Shown: positions 14,158 to 22,630, numbered from the stretch's first letter. The stretch: 64,000 nt of DNA from Sphingobium sp. D43FB (GCF_002312805.1 NZ_NMUA01000004.1:1-64000), one strand, 5' to 3'. Notes: generated by a model from the sequence alone, not told the origin. Translations and numbers: made by a program.

Positions 14158-14829
14158 TCAGCGATAGAAGATATGATTGTCGATCATCGCCAGCTTGGCC
14201 TTGCCCCAGCCCGGCGATACGCGGCGGGCATGGAAGAACAGCGCGCCTTCGGCCCGGCTGTCCCAAGCGTCGGCCATGGCGATCTGCGCAATGGCAACGG
14301 CCTGACGCCAGCTGCGGCTTTCGGTGCGGATCGGCGGCATGCCACCGCCGCGCACGAAGCTGAACTGGCTCGGCTGATAGACGACGCCGCACAGGCTGCT
14401 CGCGAACCGGCCGGACTCGGCGCGATTGATGATCACACGCGCGACGGCCAGCTGGCCTTCCAGGCTTTCGCCCTTGGATTCGAAATAGACCGCTCCGGCC
14501 AGGCACTGCATCTCGCCATCCAGCTGTTCGGGCGTGCCTTGGGCATCGACCAGCGCAGCGAGGCTATCGGCCTGCATCTCGGAGAAGGTGGAAGAAACAG
14601 TGTCGGCCTTAGGGGCCGAAGCCAGCGGCTGCACGATCTCGCGCGGCGCGGCAAAGGTGACGGCGGGCTTGGCACCGGCCGAAGGCGCTGTGGTCAGCGC
14701 ATTGTCCCTGGATAGGGACACCGAAGATGGGATGGCTTCACCGGCCATCGACATGTCGGATGCCGTGACCGCTGCAGCGGCGGACAAAGCAAAGGCCGCG
14801 ATAATCGCAGCTCTTAGACGAAAACTCAT
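14158..14829 (-). CDS. SleB-type cell wall hydrolase
   Basis: An N-terminal signal segment (RAAIIAAFALSAAAAVTA) is followed by about 85 low-complexity residues. The hydrolase domain has CLAGAVYFESKGESLEGQ, with the putative catalytic glutamates, then VARVIINRAESGRF and CGVVYQPSQFSFV. This matches the SleB/CwlJ lytic enzyme domain, which cleaves peptidoglycan in the periplasm. Here it is a household enzyme of a non-sporing bacterium. The length is 223 residues. Confidence 0.92.
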   Translation of the reverse strand: MSFRLRAAIIAAFALSAAAAVTASDMSMAGEAIPSSVSLSRDNALTTAPSAGAKPAVTFAAPREIVQPLASAPKADTVSSTFSEMQADSLAALVDAQGTPEQLDGEMQCLAGAVYFESKGESLEGQLAVARVIINRAESGRFASSLCGVVYQPSQFSFVRGGGMPPIRTESRSWRQAVAIAQIAMADAWDSRAEGALFFHARRVSPGWGKAKLAMIDNHIFYR

Positions 14830-15008
14830 TTTTACTCAAAATCATGCGGTTCTTGGCCGGAAACGTCGTCTTTTTTAACCCACTCTGTCCGACGACCGGC
14901 CGCCCCCCGTCTGCGTGTTTACCGCGCCCGCCCCCCTTGGACGATTGCGGCAACCTGCGCGTTCAGCGTGGGCGGGCCTCTGCACGGGCCATTGCGATAT
15001 GTCAACGA

Positions 15009-15356
15009 TCAGCAGATTGTTTCAGCGGCGAGCCGTTCCGCTTCCGGGATGTCGAGTTCGATGACCCACAGATCGGGGTCCGACCGGCGGCGCCGCTCGA
15101 CATAATGGACCATGGCTTGCGCGCCCTCCTGCGGGTCGGGTCCACAGCGCATTAACGCATGACCGCCGGAAAAGTTCGACACCCGCTCGAACAGCCCGGT
15201 TTCCTGACCTTTTTCGAGCGTCTGGACGAGAATCACGCCGCTGATGTCATCGCCTTTGACCAGGATCGTGGCAAAGCCCCCGGCCGCCGCCGCCCGCCGT
15301 CGCAACGCGCCGACCAGCATCCCGCTGGTCAGCCGGGCGGGCGGCTGTTCAGCCAT
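15009..15356 (-). CDS. DUF1491 family protein
   Basis: The 115-residue protein starts at the ATG at 15356, which overlaps the thioesterase stop region. It shows RLTSGMLVGALRRRAAAAGG, TILVKGDDISGVILVQ and DLWVIELDIPEAERL, the usual DUF1491 pattern of small alphaproteobacterial proteins. The function is unknown. It is the last gene of the ptsN-thioesterase-DUF1491 run. Confidence 0.88.
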   Translation of the reverse strand: MAEQPPARLTSGMLVGALRRRAAAAGGFATILVKGDDISGVILVQTLEKGQETGLFERVSNFSGGHALMRCGPDPQEGAQAMVHYVERRRRSDPDLWVIELDIPEAERLAAETIC

Positions 15357-15819
15357 GATAGCCGGGCAGCGATGACAGCGGGAATTGCGAGCGCATGAAG
15401 GTGCCGGTGCCCCGTCCGACCTCCTCTCCATGCGAATCGACCAAGCTGGCTTCGGCGACATAGACTCGGCGCTTGCCGCTGATCCAGCGCCCCTCGGCAC
15501 GGATTCGCCCCGGCGCGATCGGTCGGGTGAACAGCAGGTTGAAGGCGGTGGTGAGCAGGAATCGATCGCTCACCAGGCTATTGGCGGCATAGAAGGCCGC
15601 ATCGTCCAGCATCTTGAAATAAACCGTGCCATGAACGGCGCCTGCGGCATGGAACTGGCTTTCGTCGACATCGAAGTCGATGACGCAGCGCCCCGGCTCG
15701 CTGATCGCGATCTCCGACCGGAACAGCCGGTTGATCGGCGCGGAGCGGTAGAGATTTTCGAGCGCCCGGAAATGCGCGGTCTCGCCGCTGTCCGGTGCGC
15801 CGACGTCAGGCTGCGTCAC
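15349..15819 (-). CDS. PaaI-family hotdog-fold thioesterase
   Basis: The GTG at 15819 is chosen because it overlaps the ptsN stop by 14 bases and fits the family length (156 residues). The hotdog core has AGAVHGTVYFKMLDDAAFYAA, with the HGT and acidic residues of the PaaI-type active site, then LTTAFNLLFTRPIAPGRI and VYVAEASLVD. It probably hydrolyses an acyl- or aryl-CoA thioester; the substrate is unknown. Confidence 0.85.
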   Translation of the reverse strand: MTQPDVGAPDSGETAHFRALENLYRSAPINRLFRSEIAISEPGRCVIDFDVDESQFHAAGAVHGTVYFKMLDDAAFYAANSLVSDRFLLTTAFNLLFTRPIAPGRIRAEGRWISGKRRVYVAEASLVDSHGEEVGRGTGTFMRSQFPLSSLPGYHG

Positions 15820-16273
15820 GCGCCCCGCCACCGGCCAGCAGGGCATGGAGCGCCCCGGTCGAACGCGCGCCGCGCAACCGGGCGACCTGCGCCTCATCAC
15901 GCAGATAGCGCGACACCCGCGCCAGCGTCTTCAGATGTTCCGCCCCACTGTCGACCGGCGACAGCAGCGCAAACACGATATCGACCGGCAGGTCATCGAC
16001 CGCATCGAACGGCGCCGCCGGATCGAGCAGCACGACCACGCCGCACATCTTGTCGAGACCTGTGATCTTGGCATGGGGAATGGCGACGCCGCCGCCGAAA
16101 CCGGTCGAACCCAGCCGCTCGCGATCGAACAGCGCGTCAGCGACCATGTCCGCGTCCAGCCCATAGGCATCGGCGGCGAGCGCCGCGATCCGCTGGAACA
16201 ACTGCTTTTTGCCGTTCGCAGACAGGCCCGTGGCGAGCGCGTCGGGTGAAACGATATCGTTGAAATGCACCAT
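15806..16273 (-). CDS. ptsN: Nitrogen PTS enzyme IIA (PtsN)
   Basis: The protein accepts phosphate from NPr and regulates potassium and nitrogen metabolism. The phosphorylated histidine is in GGVAIPHAKITGL near residue 68. VDIVFALLSP and HLKTLARVSRYLRD are further family landmarks. The ATG at 16273 is preferred over GTG 16276. It lies downstream of hpf, the usual order in proteobacteria, although rpoN is not here. Confidence 0.92.
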   Translation of the reverse strand: MVHFNDIVSPDALATGLSANGKKQLFQRIAALAADAYGLDADMVADALFDRERLGSTGFGGGVAIPHAKITGLDKMCGVVVLLDPAAPFDAVDDLPVDIVFALLSPVDSGAEHLKTLARVSRYLRDEAQVARLRGARSTGALHALLAGGGARDAA

Positions 16274-16353
16274 CACATGTCCGATCCAACCGAGCCGCGC
16301 CCAGTCAGGACTTCATGCGCCTATGCTCAGGGAATTAAAGCCCGGCCCCATAA

Positions 16354-16383
16354 GCCGCCTGCGCCACAAGGTCAACAGGCGGC
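16354..16383 (-). terminator. Hairpin between hpf and ptsN
   Basis: GCCGCCTG (16354-16361) pairs exactly with CAGGCGGC (16376-16383). It follows the hpf stop on the minus strand. The T-run is short, so it may only weaken read-through into ptsN or stabilise the hpf messenger end. Confidence 0.5.
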
Positions 16384-16402
16384 CCTTGGAACCGGGTAGC
16401 GC

Positions 16403-17008
16403 TCAGCTTGCCTGGATGCGCGGTTCGACCCAGCCGATCGTCCCGTCATGGCGGCGATAGACCATGTTGTAGGCCGCCGTCCCGGCATTGACGAACAACA
16501 GCGCGTTGGTGTTGCGCAGGTCCAGCATCATCACCGCGTCCGACACGCTCGCTTCGGGAATGTCGACACGGGTTTCCGCGACGATCAGCGGCGCGTCCTC
16601 GACCTGTTCCTCTTCATCCGCGGGCGAGGCGAAGATGGTATAGCCCGCCCCGTCAATATCATCGATGTTGAAGCTGCTCACCCGCTGCGCTTCTGCGGCG
16701 ACAGCCTGGCCATGGCGGTCCTTCAGGCGGCGCATATAGCGGCGCAGCTGCTTTTCGATCCGTTCGGCCGCCTGGTCGAAGGCGGGATGCGCTTCCTGCG
16801 CCTCGCCCGCGCCTTTGAGGATCAGGCCAGTCATCACATGGCAGACGATGTCGCAGTGAAAGGCACCATGCGGGGCCGGTCGAAAGGTCACATGCGCGGA
16901 GATTGTGCGGGAAAAATATTTCTCGGCAATCGCTTCCATGCGGGTCGCGACATGCTCCTTGAGCGCCTCGCCCGTATCGACCTGATGCCCGGAAACACGA
17001 ATATCCAT
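16403..17008 (-). CDS. hpf: Long-form ribosome hibernation promoting factor
   Basis: The N-terminal domain (about 1-105) starts MDIRVSGHQVDTGEALKEHV and ends in a basic helix KQLRRYMRRLKDRH that binds the 30S decoding region. The C-terminal part (about 140-201) with DAVMMLDLRNTNALLFVNAG and NMVYRRHDGTIGWVEP is the dimerisation domain that forms 100S ribosomes. The length of 201 fits the long form. A strong ribosome site, AAGGAGAAGG, lies just before the ATG. Confidence 0.95.
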   Translation of the reverse strand: MDIRVSGHQVDTGEALKEHVATRMEAIAEKYFSRTISAHVTFRPAPHGAFHCDIVCHVMTGLILKGAGEAQEAHPAFDQAAERIEKQLRRYMRRLKDRHGQAVAAEAQRVSSFNIDDIDGAGYTIFASPADEEEQVEDAPLIVAETRVDIPEASVSDAVMMLDLRNTNALLFVNAGTAAYNMVYRRHDGTIGWVEPRIQAS

Positions 17009-17028
17009 ATGCCTTCTCCTTGTTCTTG

Positions 17029-17049
17029 CGGGCCGCAGGACACGGCCCG
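17029..17049 (-). terminator. GC-rich hairpin between dnaQ and hpf
   Basis: CGGGCCG (17029-17035) pairs with CGGCCCG (17043-17049) across a 7-base loop. It sits after the dnaQ stop and before the hpf ribosome site on the minus strand. There is no T-run, so it may be a weak terminator or an mRNA 5' structure for hpf. Confidence 0.4.
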
Positions 17050-17076
17050 GTTGACTGGGGGCATGCAGGCGGATTG

Positions 17077-17778
17077 TCAGTCCGCCAGTGCCCCCTCCAG
17101 CCAGAGCGGCTTGTCGAGCGTCCTGATGAACGCTCCATGCCGTTCCAGCTCCGTCGCGCTCGCCGCAAAGACGCGCGCGGGACGAACAGGGCGAACCACG
17201 GCCTGCGCCGCGAGTTCCGCCCCAAACCCTTCTTTTGCCACCTCCTGTGCCAGACCCAGGCCGATCTGACGGCCACCGGTCAGTTCGATGTACAGCTGCG
17301 CCAGCAATTCGGCGTCGAGCAGCGCGCCATGCTTGATGCGATGGCTGCGATCGATGCCATAGCGGGTGCAGAGCGCGTCCAGGCTATGCTTGGCGCCGGG
17401 ATGCATGGTCCGGGCGATCGCGACCGTGTCGATCATCCGGTCGAGCGACACTTCGCCGCGTCCGCACAGCCGCAATTCATGGTTGAGGAAGCCGAAATCG
17501 AAGCGCGCATTATGCGCGACCAGCGGGCTGTCCTCCAGAAAGACGAGCAAGTCCGTCACGCCGCTGGCAAACAACGGCTTGTCCGACAGGAAATGGCTCG
17601 ACAGCCCATGCACCGCTTCGGCGGCGGCGGGCATGTCGCGCTGGGGGTTGTAATAAGCGTGGAAGGTCCGGCCGCTGGGCACACGATTGATAAGCTCGAT
17701 ACAACCGATTTCGACCATTCTGTCGCCGGATGCCGGGTCAAATCCCGTCGTTTCGGTATCGAATATAATCTCGCGCAT
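17077..17778 (-). CDS. dnaQ: DNA polymerase III epsilon subunit (3'-5' proofreading exonuclease)
   Basis: The DEDDh exonuclease motifs are visible: Exo I FDTETTGFD near residue 5, Exo II around PLVAHNARFDFGFLN near 90, and Exo III with SHRIKHGALLDAELLA near 145. The start at 17778 has AAGAGGGCG just upstream; 17790 is an alternative. The length of 233 is normal. It ends the ppsR-maf-aroE-coaE-dnaQ run that flanks the origin in many alphaproteobacteria. Confidence 0.95.
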   Translation of the reverse strand: MREIIFDTETTGFDPASGDRMVEIGCIELINRVPSGRTFHAYYNPQRDMPAAAEAVHGLSSHFLSDKPLFASGVTDLLVFLEDSPLVAHNARFDFGFLNHELRLCGRGEVSLDRMIDTVAIARTMHPGAKHSLDALCTRYGIDRSHRIKHGALLDAELLAQLYIELTGGRQIGLGLAQEVAKEGFGAELAAQAVVRPVRPARVFAASATELERHGAFIRTLDKPLWLEGALAD

Positions 17779-17811
17779 CGCCCTCTTCATATCGACTCTA
17801 TGGGCCAACCC

Positions 17812-18405
17812 TTATCTGCCTGTTTTGCGGCCAAGGCAAGCGACCAGACGCCGCACCTGCGCGCGGGTTTCGGCAAAGGTCGTACCGGTCTGGATGAGAT
17901 GATCGGCGCGGCGACGCTTTTCCGCGTCGGGCGTTTGCAGATGCAGGATCTGGCGGAATTTGGCGACCGTCATGCCCGGCCGCGCCAGGACGCGCTTGCG
18001 CTGTTTCCAAGCAGGAGCCGTCACCACGATCACGCCCGCCAGCCGCTTCTGCCCCCCCGTCTCGAACAGCAAGGGAATATCGAGCAGCACGAACTTGCGC
18101 GATCGGTGGCGGCGCAGAAACCGGCTCCGCGCCTCGCGCACCGCCGGATGGACGATCGCTTCAAGCGCCTTGCGTTCCTGCGGATGGCCAAACACCGCCG
18201 CGCCCAGTTTCGCGCGATCCACGCCCTTGGGCCCGGTCGTACCGGGGAAACGCGCCTCGATCGCTGGCAGCAACGCGCCGCCCGGCCCCTGCAACCGATG
18301 CACCTCCGCATCGGCATCGAACACCGGCACGCCTTCACGGGCGAACATCGCCGCGACCGCCGACTTGCCCATGCCGATCGATCCGGTCAGGCCATAAATC
18401 TTCAT
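17812..18405 (-). CDS. coaE: Dephospho-CoA kinase
   Basis: CoaE carries out the last step of coenzyme A synthesis, phosphorylating dephospho-CoA. The P-loop GSIGMGKS is at residues 8-15, followed by VPVFDADAEVHRL, and later VLLDIPLLFETG. The length is 197. Its ATG shares one base with the aroE stop. Confidence 0.95.
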   Translation of the reverse strand: MKIYGLTGSIGMGKSAVAAMFAREGVPVFDADAEVHRLQGPGGALLPAIEARFPGTTGPKGVDRAKLGAAVFGHPQERKALEAIVHPAVREARSRFLRRHRSRKFVLLDIPLLFETGGQKRLAGVIVVTAPAWKQRKRVLARPGMTVAKFRQILHLQTPDAEKRRRADHLIQTGTTFAETRAQVRRLVACLGRKTGR

Positions 18406-19229
18406 CAGTCCGCCGCGAGCAGCAGCGCGCGCAATTCGGCGTCCAGTTCACGGGGCGCATGCGCGTCGAAGAAAATGTCGAACGCCAACGCCGCCTGGCC
18501 GATCAGCATTTCCAGCCCGTCGAGCGTCTTGAGCCCACGATCCCGCGCCGCCTTGAGCAACCCCGTCTCTAACGGCGCATAGACGATGTCATAGACCGTG
18601 GCGCTCGGCGGCAACGGCGTTAGGTCCAGATTCAGCACCGGCTGCCCCACCATGCCCAGCGACGTCGAATTGACGAGCAGGTCGACGGCCGGCAGTGGAT
18701 CGTCCATGCCGATCACCGCCCCCTTCACTCCGGCATGGTCGAGCATTGCCTGCGCCTTGGCCGTATCGCGCGCCATGATCGTTATGTCGGGCACGCCAAG
18801 GCTGGTGAGCGCGAACAATATCGCCCGCGCCGCGCCGCCCGCGCCGATCAGCACCGCGCTGCGCCCCTTCCATCGATCGCGCAGCAAGGGCTGGAGGAAG
18901 CCCCCCGCGTCGGTATTGGTGCCAATGAGCGGCCCGCCGGTTTCGCTGGCGATCGTGTTCATCGCACCGATCCGCTCGCGCACCCCACCCGGATCGTCGG
19001 TAAAGTCCATCACCGCCATCTTGTGCGGAATGGTGACATTGCACCCCAGCCAATCGGGGTCGGCCCGCCGCTGCAGGAAATAGCTGGCCAGCCCTTCGGG
19101 CGTCACATGCGTCTTGCGATATTCCGCCTCGATATCCAGCGCGTTGAGCCAGAAATTATGGATGAGCGGCGATTTGCTGTGCGCGATCGGATCGCCGATC
19201 ACTTCGGCATAGGGAAGGCCTTGGGTCAT
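18405..19229 (-). CDS. aroE: Shikimate dehydrogenase
   Basis: AroE reduces 3-dehydroshikimate with NADPH in aromatic amino acid synthesis. The substrate-binding GDPIAHSKSPLIHN is near residue 12, the catalytic lysine in NVTIPHKMAVM near 67, and the NADP-binding GAGGAARAI near 130. LVNSTSLGM and the C-terminal LIGQAALAF complete the family pattern. The length of 274 is normal. The start overlaps the maf stop. Confidence 0.95.
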   Translation of the reverse strand: MTQGLPYAEVIGDPIAHSKSPLIHNFWLNALDIEAEYRKTHVTPEGLASYFLQRRADPDWLGCNVTIPHKMAVMDFTDDPGGVRERIGAMNTIASETGGPLIGTNTDAGGFLQPLLRDRWKGRSAVLIGAGGAARAILFALTSLGVPDITIMARDTAKAQAMLDHAGVKGAVIGMDDPLPAVDLLVNSTSLGMVGQPVLNLDLTPLPPSATVYDIVYAPLETGLLKAARDRGLKTLDGLEMLIGQAALAFDIFFDAHAPRELDAELRALLLAAD

Positions 19230-19831
19230 GCCGTCAAAACACCCCGCACACGCAAAAAGTCAAGCAAGGGCAGCAGCGGCAGGCCCTGGATCGCAAACTG
19301 GCTGCCCTCGACCTTGGCGAACAATTGCGCGCCCGGCCCCTCGATCCGGTAGCAGCCGACGCACCAGCGGCATTCGTCCCAGTCGCCATCCAGATAGGAG
19401 GCGATGAAGGGCTCGGATAAAGGCCGCACCGTCATCCGCACCCGTTCGATATGCCGCCAGATCGGCTCGCCATTCAGCACGATCACCGCCGCGCTGTGCA
19501 GATGATGGACCCGCCCCGACAAGAGCCGCAATATGCGCTCGGCATCCGCGCGATCGACCGCCTTGTCGATCATCACGCCCCGGTCCTCGCCGCCATCCAG
19601 GCTCAGCGTCTGGTCGCATCCCAGCACCAGCGCGCCCGGCACCCGGCGCGACACTTTGCGCGCCTTGAGTTCCGCCAGCGCATCGGCCAGCGCCCGCGCA
19701 TCCAGCCCATCGGCGCGCAACGCCTCCTTCGCCGCTTCCTCGTCCACGCCGGGCGACAGCGCCTCGAACGGCACCTGCGCCGCGCTTAGCAGCGCGCGGC
19801 GGCTCGCGCTTTGCGATGCCAGCACGATCAT
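19226..19831 (-). CDS. maf: Maf-family nucleotide pyrophosphatase
   Basis: The opening VLASQSASRRALL is the Maf signature, and VLGCDQTLSLDGG carries the catalytic aspartate region. The family hydrolyses non-canonical or UTP/dTTP-type nucleotides to monophosphates. The LDGDWDECRWCVGCYRIEGPGAQLF region is the usual second half. The start at 19831 is preferred over 19837. The gene lies between ppsR and aroE, a conserved position near the origin. Confidence 0.93.
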   Translation of the reverse strand: MIVLASQSASRRALLSAAQVPFEALSPGVDEEAAKEALRADGLDARALADALAELKARKVSRRVPGALVLGCDQTLSLDGGEDRGVMIDKAVDRADAERILRLLSGRVHHLHSAAVIVLNGEPIWRHIERVRMTVRPLSEPFIASYLDGDWDECRWCVGCYRIEGPGAQLFAKVEGSQFAIQGLPLLPLLDFLRVRGVLTA

Positions 19832-19841
19832 GCCCAAAACC

Positions 19842-20669
19842 TCATAAAGCGTCGCCTTCCGCCAATTCCCGGTCGTTGAACAGGTTGATGATCGCCGCCG
19901 CCGCTTCCTCGATCGACCGGCGGGTCATGTCGATCACTGGCCAGCCATTGTCGGCGAACATACGTCTGGCAAAGGACAGTTCCTCCTGCACCTTGTCATT
20001 ATCGACATAGGCGGTTTCGGGCGTCTGGTTGAGCGAGAGCAGCCGGTTGCGGCGGATCTGAATCAACCGTTCGGGGCCGACCGTCAGCCCCACGACCAGC
20101 GGATGTTTGAGGCTGTAGAGATTGCTTGGCGGCGGCGATTCCGGCACCAGCGGGATATTGGCGGTCTTGTAGCCGCGATTGGCGAGGTAGATGGACGTCG
20201 GCGTCTTGGACGCGCGTGACACGCCCGCCAGCACGATGTCCGCCTCTTCCCAATTTTCATGCCCCACCCCGTCATCATGGGCGATGGTGAACTGGATCGC
20301 CTCGATCCGCGCGAAATAGGCTTCGTCCAGCACATGTTTGCGCCCCGGCCGCGTGCGGGTTTCCTGCCCCAATATGTTGGACAGCGCATCCGCTACACTA
20401 TCAAGTGCCGCGACATGCGGCAGGCCGAGCGCCCGACAGCGCGTCTCCAGCCGCTTGCGCAACGGGTGGTTGGTCAGGGTGAACAAGACCAGCCCCGGAT
20501 TGGCGGAAATCTCCTCCATGATCCGGTCGAGATGGACTTCGGATCGCACCATCGGCCAGAAATGGCGGATCGCATCGACATTTTCGAACAGACCGATCGC
20601 CGCCTTGGCGATATTCTCCAACGTCTCGCCGGTGGAGTCCGAAAGCAGGTGGAGATGGATGCGCGCCAT
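19842..20669 (-). CDS. ppsR: Pyruvate, phosphate (or water) dikinase regulatory protein
   Basis: This DUF299 protein is a bifunctional kinase/pyrophosphorylase acting on a threonine of PPDK or PEP synthase. It starts with HLHLLSDSTGETLENIAKAA and has the P-loop-like region GVSRASKTPTSIYLANRGYK near residue 150. The C-terminal WPVIDMTRRSIEEAAA is typical. The length is 275. In Caulobacter this gene borders the chromosomal origin opposite hemE, as here. Confidence 0.93.
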   Translation of the reverse strand: MARIHLHLLSDSTGETLENIAKAAIGLFENVDAIRHFWPMVRSEVHLDRIMEEISANPGLVLFTLTNHPLRKRLETRCRALGLPHVAALDSVADALSNILGQETRTRPGRKHVLDEAYFARIEAIQFTIAHDDGVGHENWEEADIVLAGVSRASKTPTSIYLANRGYKTANIPLVPESPPPSNLYSLKHPLVVGLTVGPERLIQIRRNRLLSLNQTPETAYVDNDKVQEELSFARRMFADNGWPVIDMTRRSIEEAAAAIINLFNDRELAEGDAL

Positions 20670-20692
20670 GGTCCATATCTCTGTGCATAGGC

Positions 20693-20701
20693 TGTGGATA
20701 A
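20693..20701 (-). promoter_or_regulatory. DnaA box 1
   Basis: TGTGGATAA on the plus strand, the exact complement of the consensus TTATCCACA, 24 bases from the ppsR start codon. Confidence 0.85.
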
Positions 20702-20761
20702 AGCAAGGGACGAAATGGGGAGCAATGGACCCCCGATTTTCGTTCCACGCTGCCCGGACTC

Positions 20762-20770
20762 TTATCCACA
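20762..20770 (+). promoter_or_regulatory. DnaA box 2
   Basis: TTATCCACA, exact consensus, in the opposite orientation to the other two; a GANTC site ends one base before it. Confidence 0.85.
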
Positions 20771-20804
20771 GGCCCCCAACAGACCCGCTTTTTCCTCAAC
20801 AACC

Positions 20805-20813
20805 TGTGGATAA
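20805..20813 (-). promoter_or_regulatory. DnaA box 3
   Basis: TGTGGATAA, exact consensus on the minus strand, followed by GGGGATAA at 20815-20822, which may be a weak site. Confidence 0.85.
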
Positions 20814-20965
20814 CGGGGATAAGTCAGGGGACTCGGACGGGTAAGGCCGGGCGGATCGGAGTCAAGCTGTTGGCAAAAGCGGGCACAACGCATAAACCCC
20901 GCTGCCAACGCCCCTACTATCTCCAACATTCCTATTTGAATCTTAATAGAAGAGAAGAGAGTCCG

Positions 20966-22021
20966 ATGCTTGTCGACCCGAAGGCCGATCCCGTGGCCAA
21001 GCCGCTCCTTGGCGTCCTGCGGGGGGAACGCCCTGCCGTGCCGCCCATGTGGCTCATGCGGCAGGCCGGGCGCTATCTGCCCGAATATCGCGCGCTTCGG
21101 GCCGACAAAGGCGGCTTCCTCGAACTCGTCTATGACAGCGCGGCCGCGGCCGAAGTCACGCTCCAGCCGCTACGTCGCTTCGGCTTCGACGGCGCGATCC
21201 TCTTTTCCGACATATTGATCGTCCCCTATGCGATGGGACAGGATCTGTGGTTCGAAACCGGCGAAGGCCCGCGCCTCGCGCCGATCCTGAGCGACACCGA
21301 CCTCTCGACCCTGAAACCCGATTATAGCCGTTTCGAGGCGGTCTACGAAACCGTGCGGCAGGTGAAGGCAGCCCTGGACCCCTCGGTCACCTTTCTAGGC
21401 TTTGCAGGCAGCCCCTGGACCATCGCCACCTATATGGTCGCGGGCCAGGGCAGCAAGGATCAGGGCGCGGCCCGTCGCCTCGCTTATGGCGATCCCGCCC
21501 GCTTTGGTGCGCTCATTGACGCGATCGTCGATGCGACCGTCACCTATCTGTCCGGCCAGATCGAGGCCGGGGTCGAAGCGGTCCAATTGTTCGACAGCTG
21601 GGCCGGCAGCCTCGCCCCGCTCCAGTTCGAACGCTGGGTCATCGCACCCAATGCCGCAATCGTGCGCCGATTGAAGGCGCTGCACCCCACTATCCCGATC
21701 ATCGGCTTTCCCAAGGGTGCCGGCGCGAAACTCGCCGATTATGCGGCGGGCACGGGTGTCGATGCGATCGGCGTCGATGAAACCGTCGATCCGCACTGGG
21801 CCAACCGCGTGCTACCCAAGGGCATGCCGGTGCAGGGCAATCTCGACCCGCTTGCCCTCATTGCAGGCGGGCAGGCGGGGGAGCAGGCCGTGGACAATAT
21901 CTGCGCCGCTTTCGCCGACCGGCCCCACATCATGAACCTTGGCCATGGCATTTTGCCCGACACCCCCATTGCGCATGTCGAAGCATTGCTTAGCTATTTG
22001 CGGCAGGAGGAAAAACGCTGA
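20966..22021 (+). CDS. hemE: Uroporphyrinogen decarboxylase
   Basis: HemE decarboxylates uroporphyrinogen III to coproporphyrinogen III in haem synthesis. The signature PMWLMRQAGRYLPEYRA is near residue 25, FSDILIVPYAMG follows, and GFAGSPWTIATYMV is near 138. The length of 351 is usual. The ATG at 20966 follows a purine-rich AGAAGAGAAGAG stretch; the in-frame extension to 20870 would run through the origin. It is coupled to hemJ by a TGATG overlap. Confidence 0.95.
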   Translation: MLVDPKADPVAKPLLGVLRGERPAVPPMWLMRQAGRYLPEYRALRADKGGFLELVYDSAAAAEVTLQPLRRFGFDGAILFSDILIVPYAMGQDLWFETGEGPRLAPILSDTDLSTLKPDYSRFEAVYETVRQVKAALDPSVTFLGFAGSPWTIATYMVAGQGSKDQGAARRLAYGDPARFGALIDAIVDATVTYLSGQIEAGVEAVQLFDSWAGSLAPLQFERWVIAPNAAIVRRLKALHPTIPIIGFPKGAGAKLADYAAGTGVDAIGVDETVDPHWANRVLPKGMPVQGNLDPLALIAGGQAGEQAVDNICAAFADRPHIMNLGHGILPDTPIAHVEALLSYLRQEEKR

Positions 22022-22461
22022 TGGCCTATCTTGGTGCTGCCTATCTCTGGGTGAAGGCTGCCCATCTCATCTTCGTCATCTTCCTGATGGCGGGGCTGTT
22101 CATGATCCCGCGCTTCTTCGTCTATCATCAGGAATGCGCCGTCGGTTCGGACGAGGACCGCAAATGGATCGACCGCGAACAGCGGTTGCTCAAGATCATC
22201 CTTAATCCCTCGCTGGTTCTGGTCTGGGTCTTGGGCCTCATGCTGATGGTCGAAATCGGTGCGTGGAGCTTTGGCTGGTTTCACCTCAAACTGCTCTTCG
22301 TCCTCGGCCTGTCGGGCTATCATGGCTGGATCGCCAGCTATGCCAAGAAACTCGCCAGGGGCCAGCGGACGATGACCGATCGCCAATTGCGCCTGCTCAA
22401 CGAAGTCCCCGGCGTGGCTGCGGCGGTGATCGTCATCGCGGTGATCGTCAAGCCGTTCTGA
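22021..22461 (+). CDS. hemJ: Protoporphyrinogen IX oxidase HemJ
   Basis: HemJ is a four-helix membrane protein oxidising protoporphyrinogen IX. The N-terminal segment LWVKAAHLIFVIFLMAGLFM contains the conserved histidine near residue 15, followed by PRFFVYH. Further helices are at about 60-82, 85-105 and 125-144, with HLKLLFVLGLSGYHGWIASY. The length of 146 is normal. It is the second gene of a hemE-hemJ operon, a plausible pairing because both act late in haem synthesis. Confidence 0.93.
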   Translation: MAYLGAAYLWVKAAHLIFVIFLMAGLFMIPRFFVYHQECAVGSDEDRKWIDREQRLLKIILNPSLVLVWVLGLMLMVEIGAWSFGWFHLKLLFVLGLSGYHGWIASYAKKLARGQRTMTDRQLRLLNEVPGVAAAVIVIAVIVKPF

Positions 22462-22488
22462 TCCTTCCCTTGAAAATCCACCCACCCC

Positions 22489-22563
22489 CGTTCGGGCTGA
22501 GCCTGTCGAAGCCCCCTTCTTTTCTTTCGGAAGAAAAGCCCTTCGACAAGCTCAGGGCGAACG
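22489..22563. repeat. Palindromic repeat of the CTGAGC/GTCGAAG type
   Basis: Two 26-base imperfect arms (22489-22514 and 22538-22563) flank an inner hairpin CTTTTCTT-TCGG-AAGAAAAG. It lies between the convergent hemJ and panC genes and could terminate both. It is the same repeat family as the intragenic copy at 919-1006. Confidence 0.8.
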
Positions 22564-22612
22564 GCAGGCAGGGTGTGATGACGCTCCAAAACCCAGCAAA
22601 ATGGCCATATTA

Positions 22613-22630
22613 GATAGTTAGCTAACTATC
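22613..22630. repeat. Perfect 18-base palindrome
   Basis: GATAGTTAGCTAACTATC reads the same on both strands and lies seven bases beyond the panC stop codon. It is AT-rich in a GC-rich genome. It could be a protein-binding dyad or a cruciform; no T-run follows. Its role is unknown. Confidence 0.6.

Larger units (their letters stand above)
20670..20965. other. Probable chromosomal replication origin (oriC)
   Basis: The 296-base gap between ppsR and hemE contains three exact DnaA boxes (20693-20701, 20762-20770, 20805-20813) and one near match, TGTGCATAG, at 20682-20690. Five GANTC sites, the CcrM methylation target, lie at 20757, 20830, 20859, 20938 and 20959. An AT-rich stretch at 20929-20957 could be the unwinding element. 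The gene order ppsR-origin-hemE, with maf, aroE, coaE and dnaQ beyond, matches the Caulobacter origin region. No clear CtrA site (TTAA-N7-TTAA) was found. The hemE promoter must also lie here. Confidence 0.85.
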
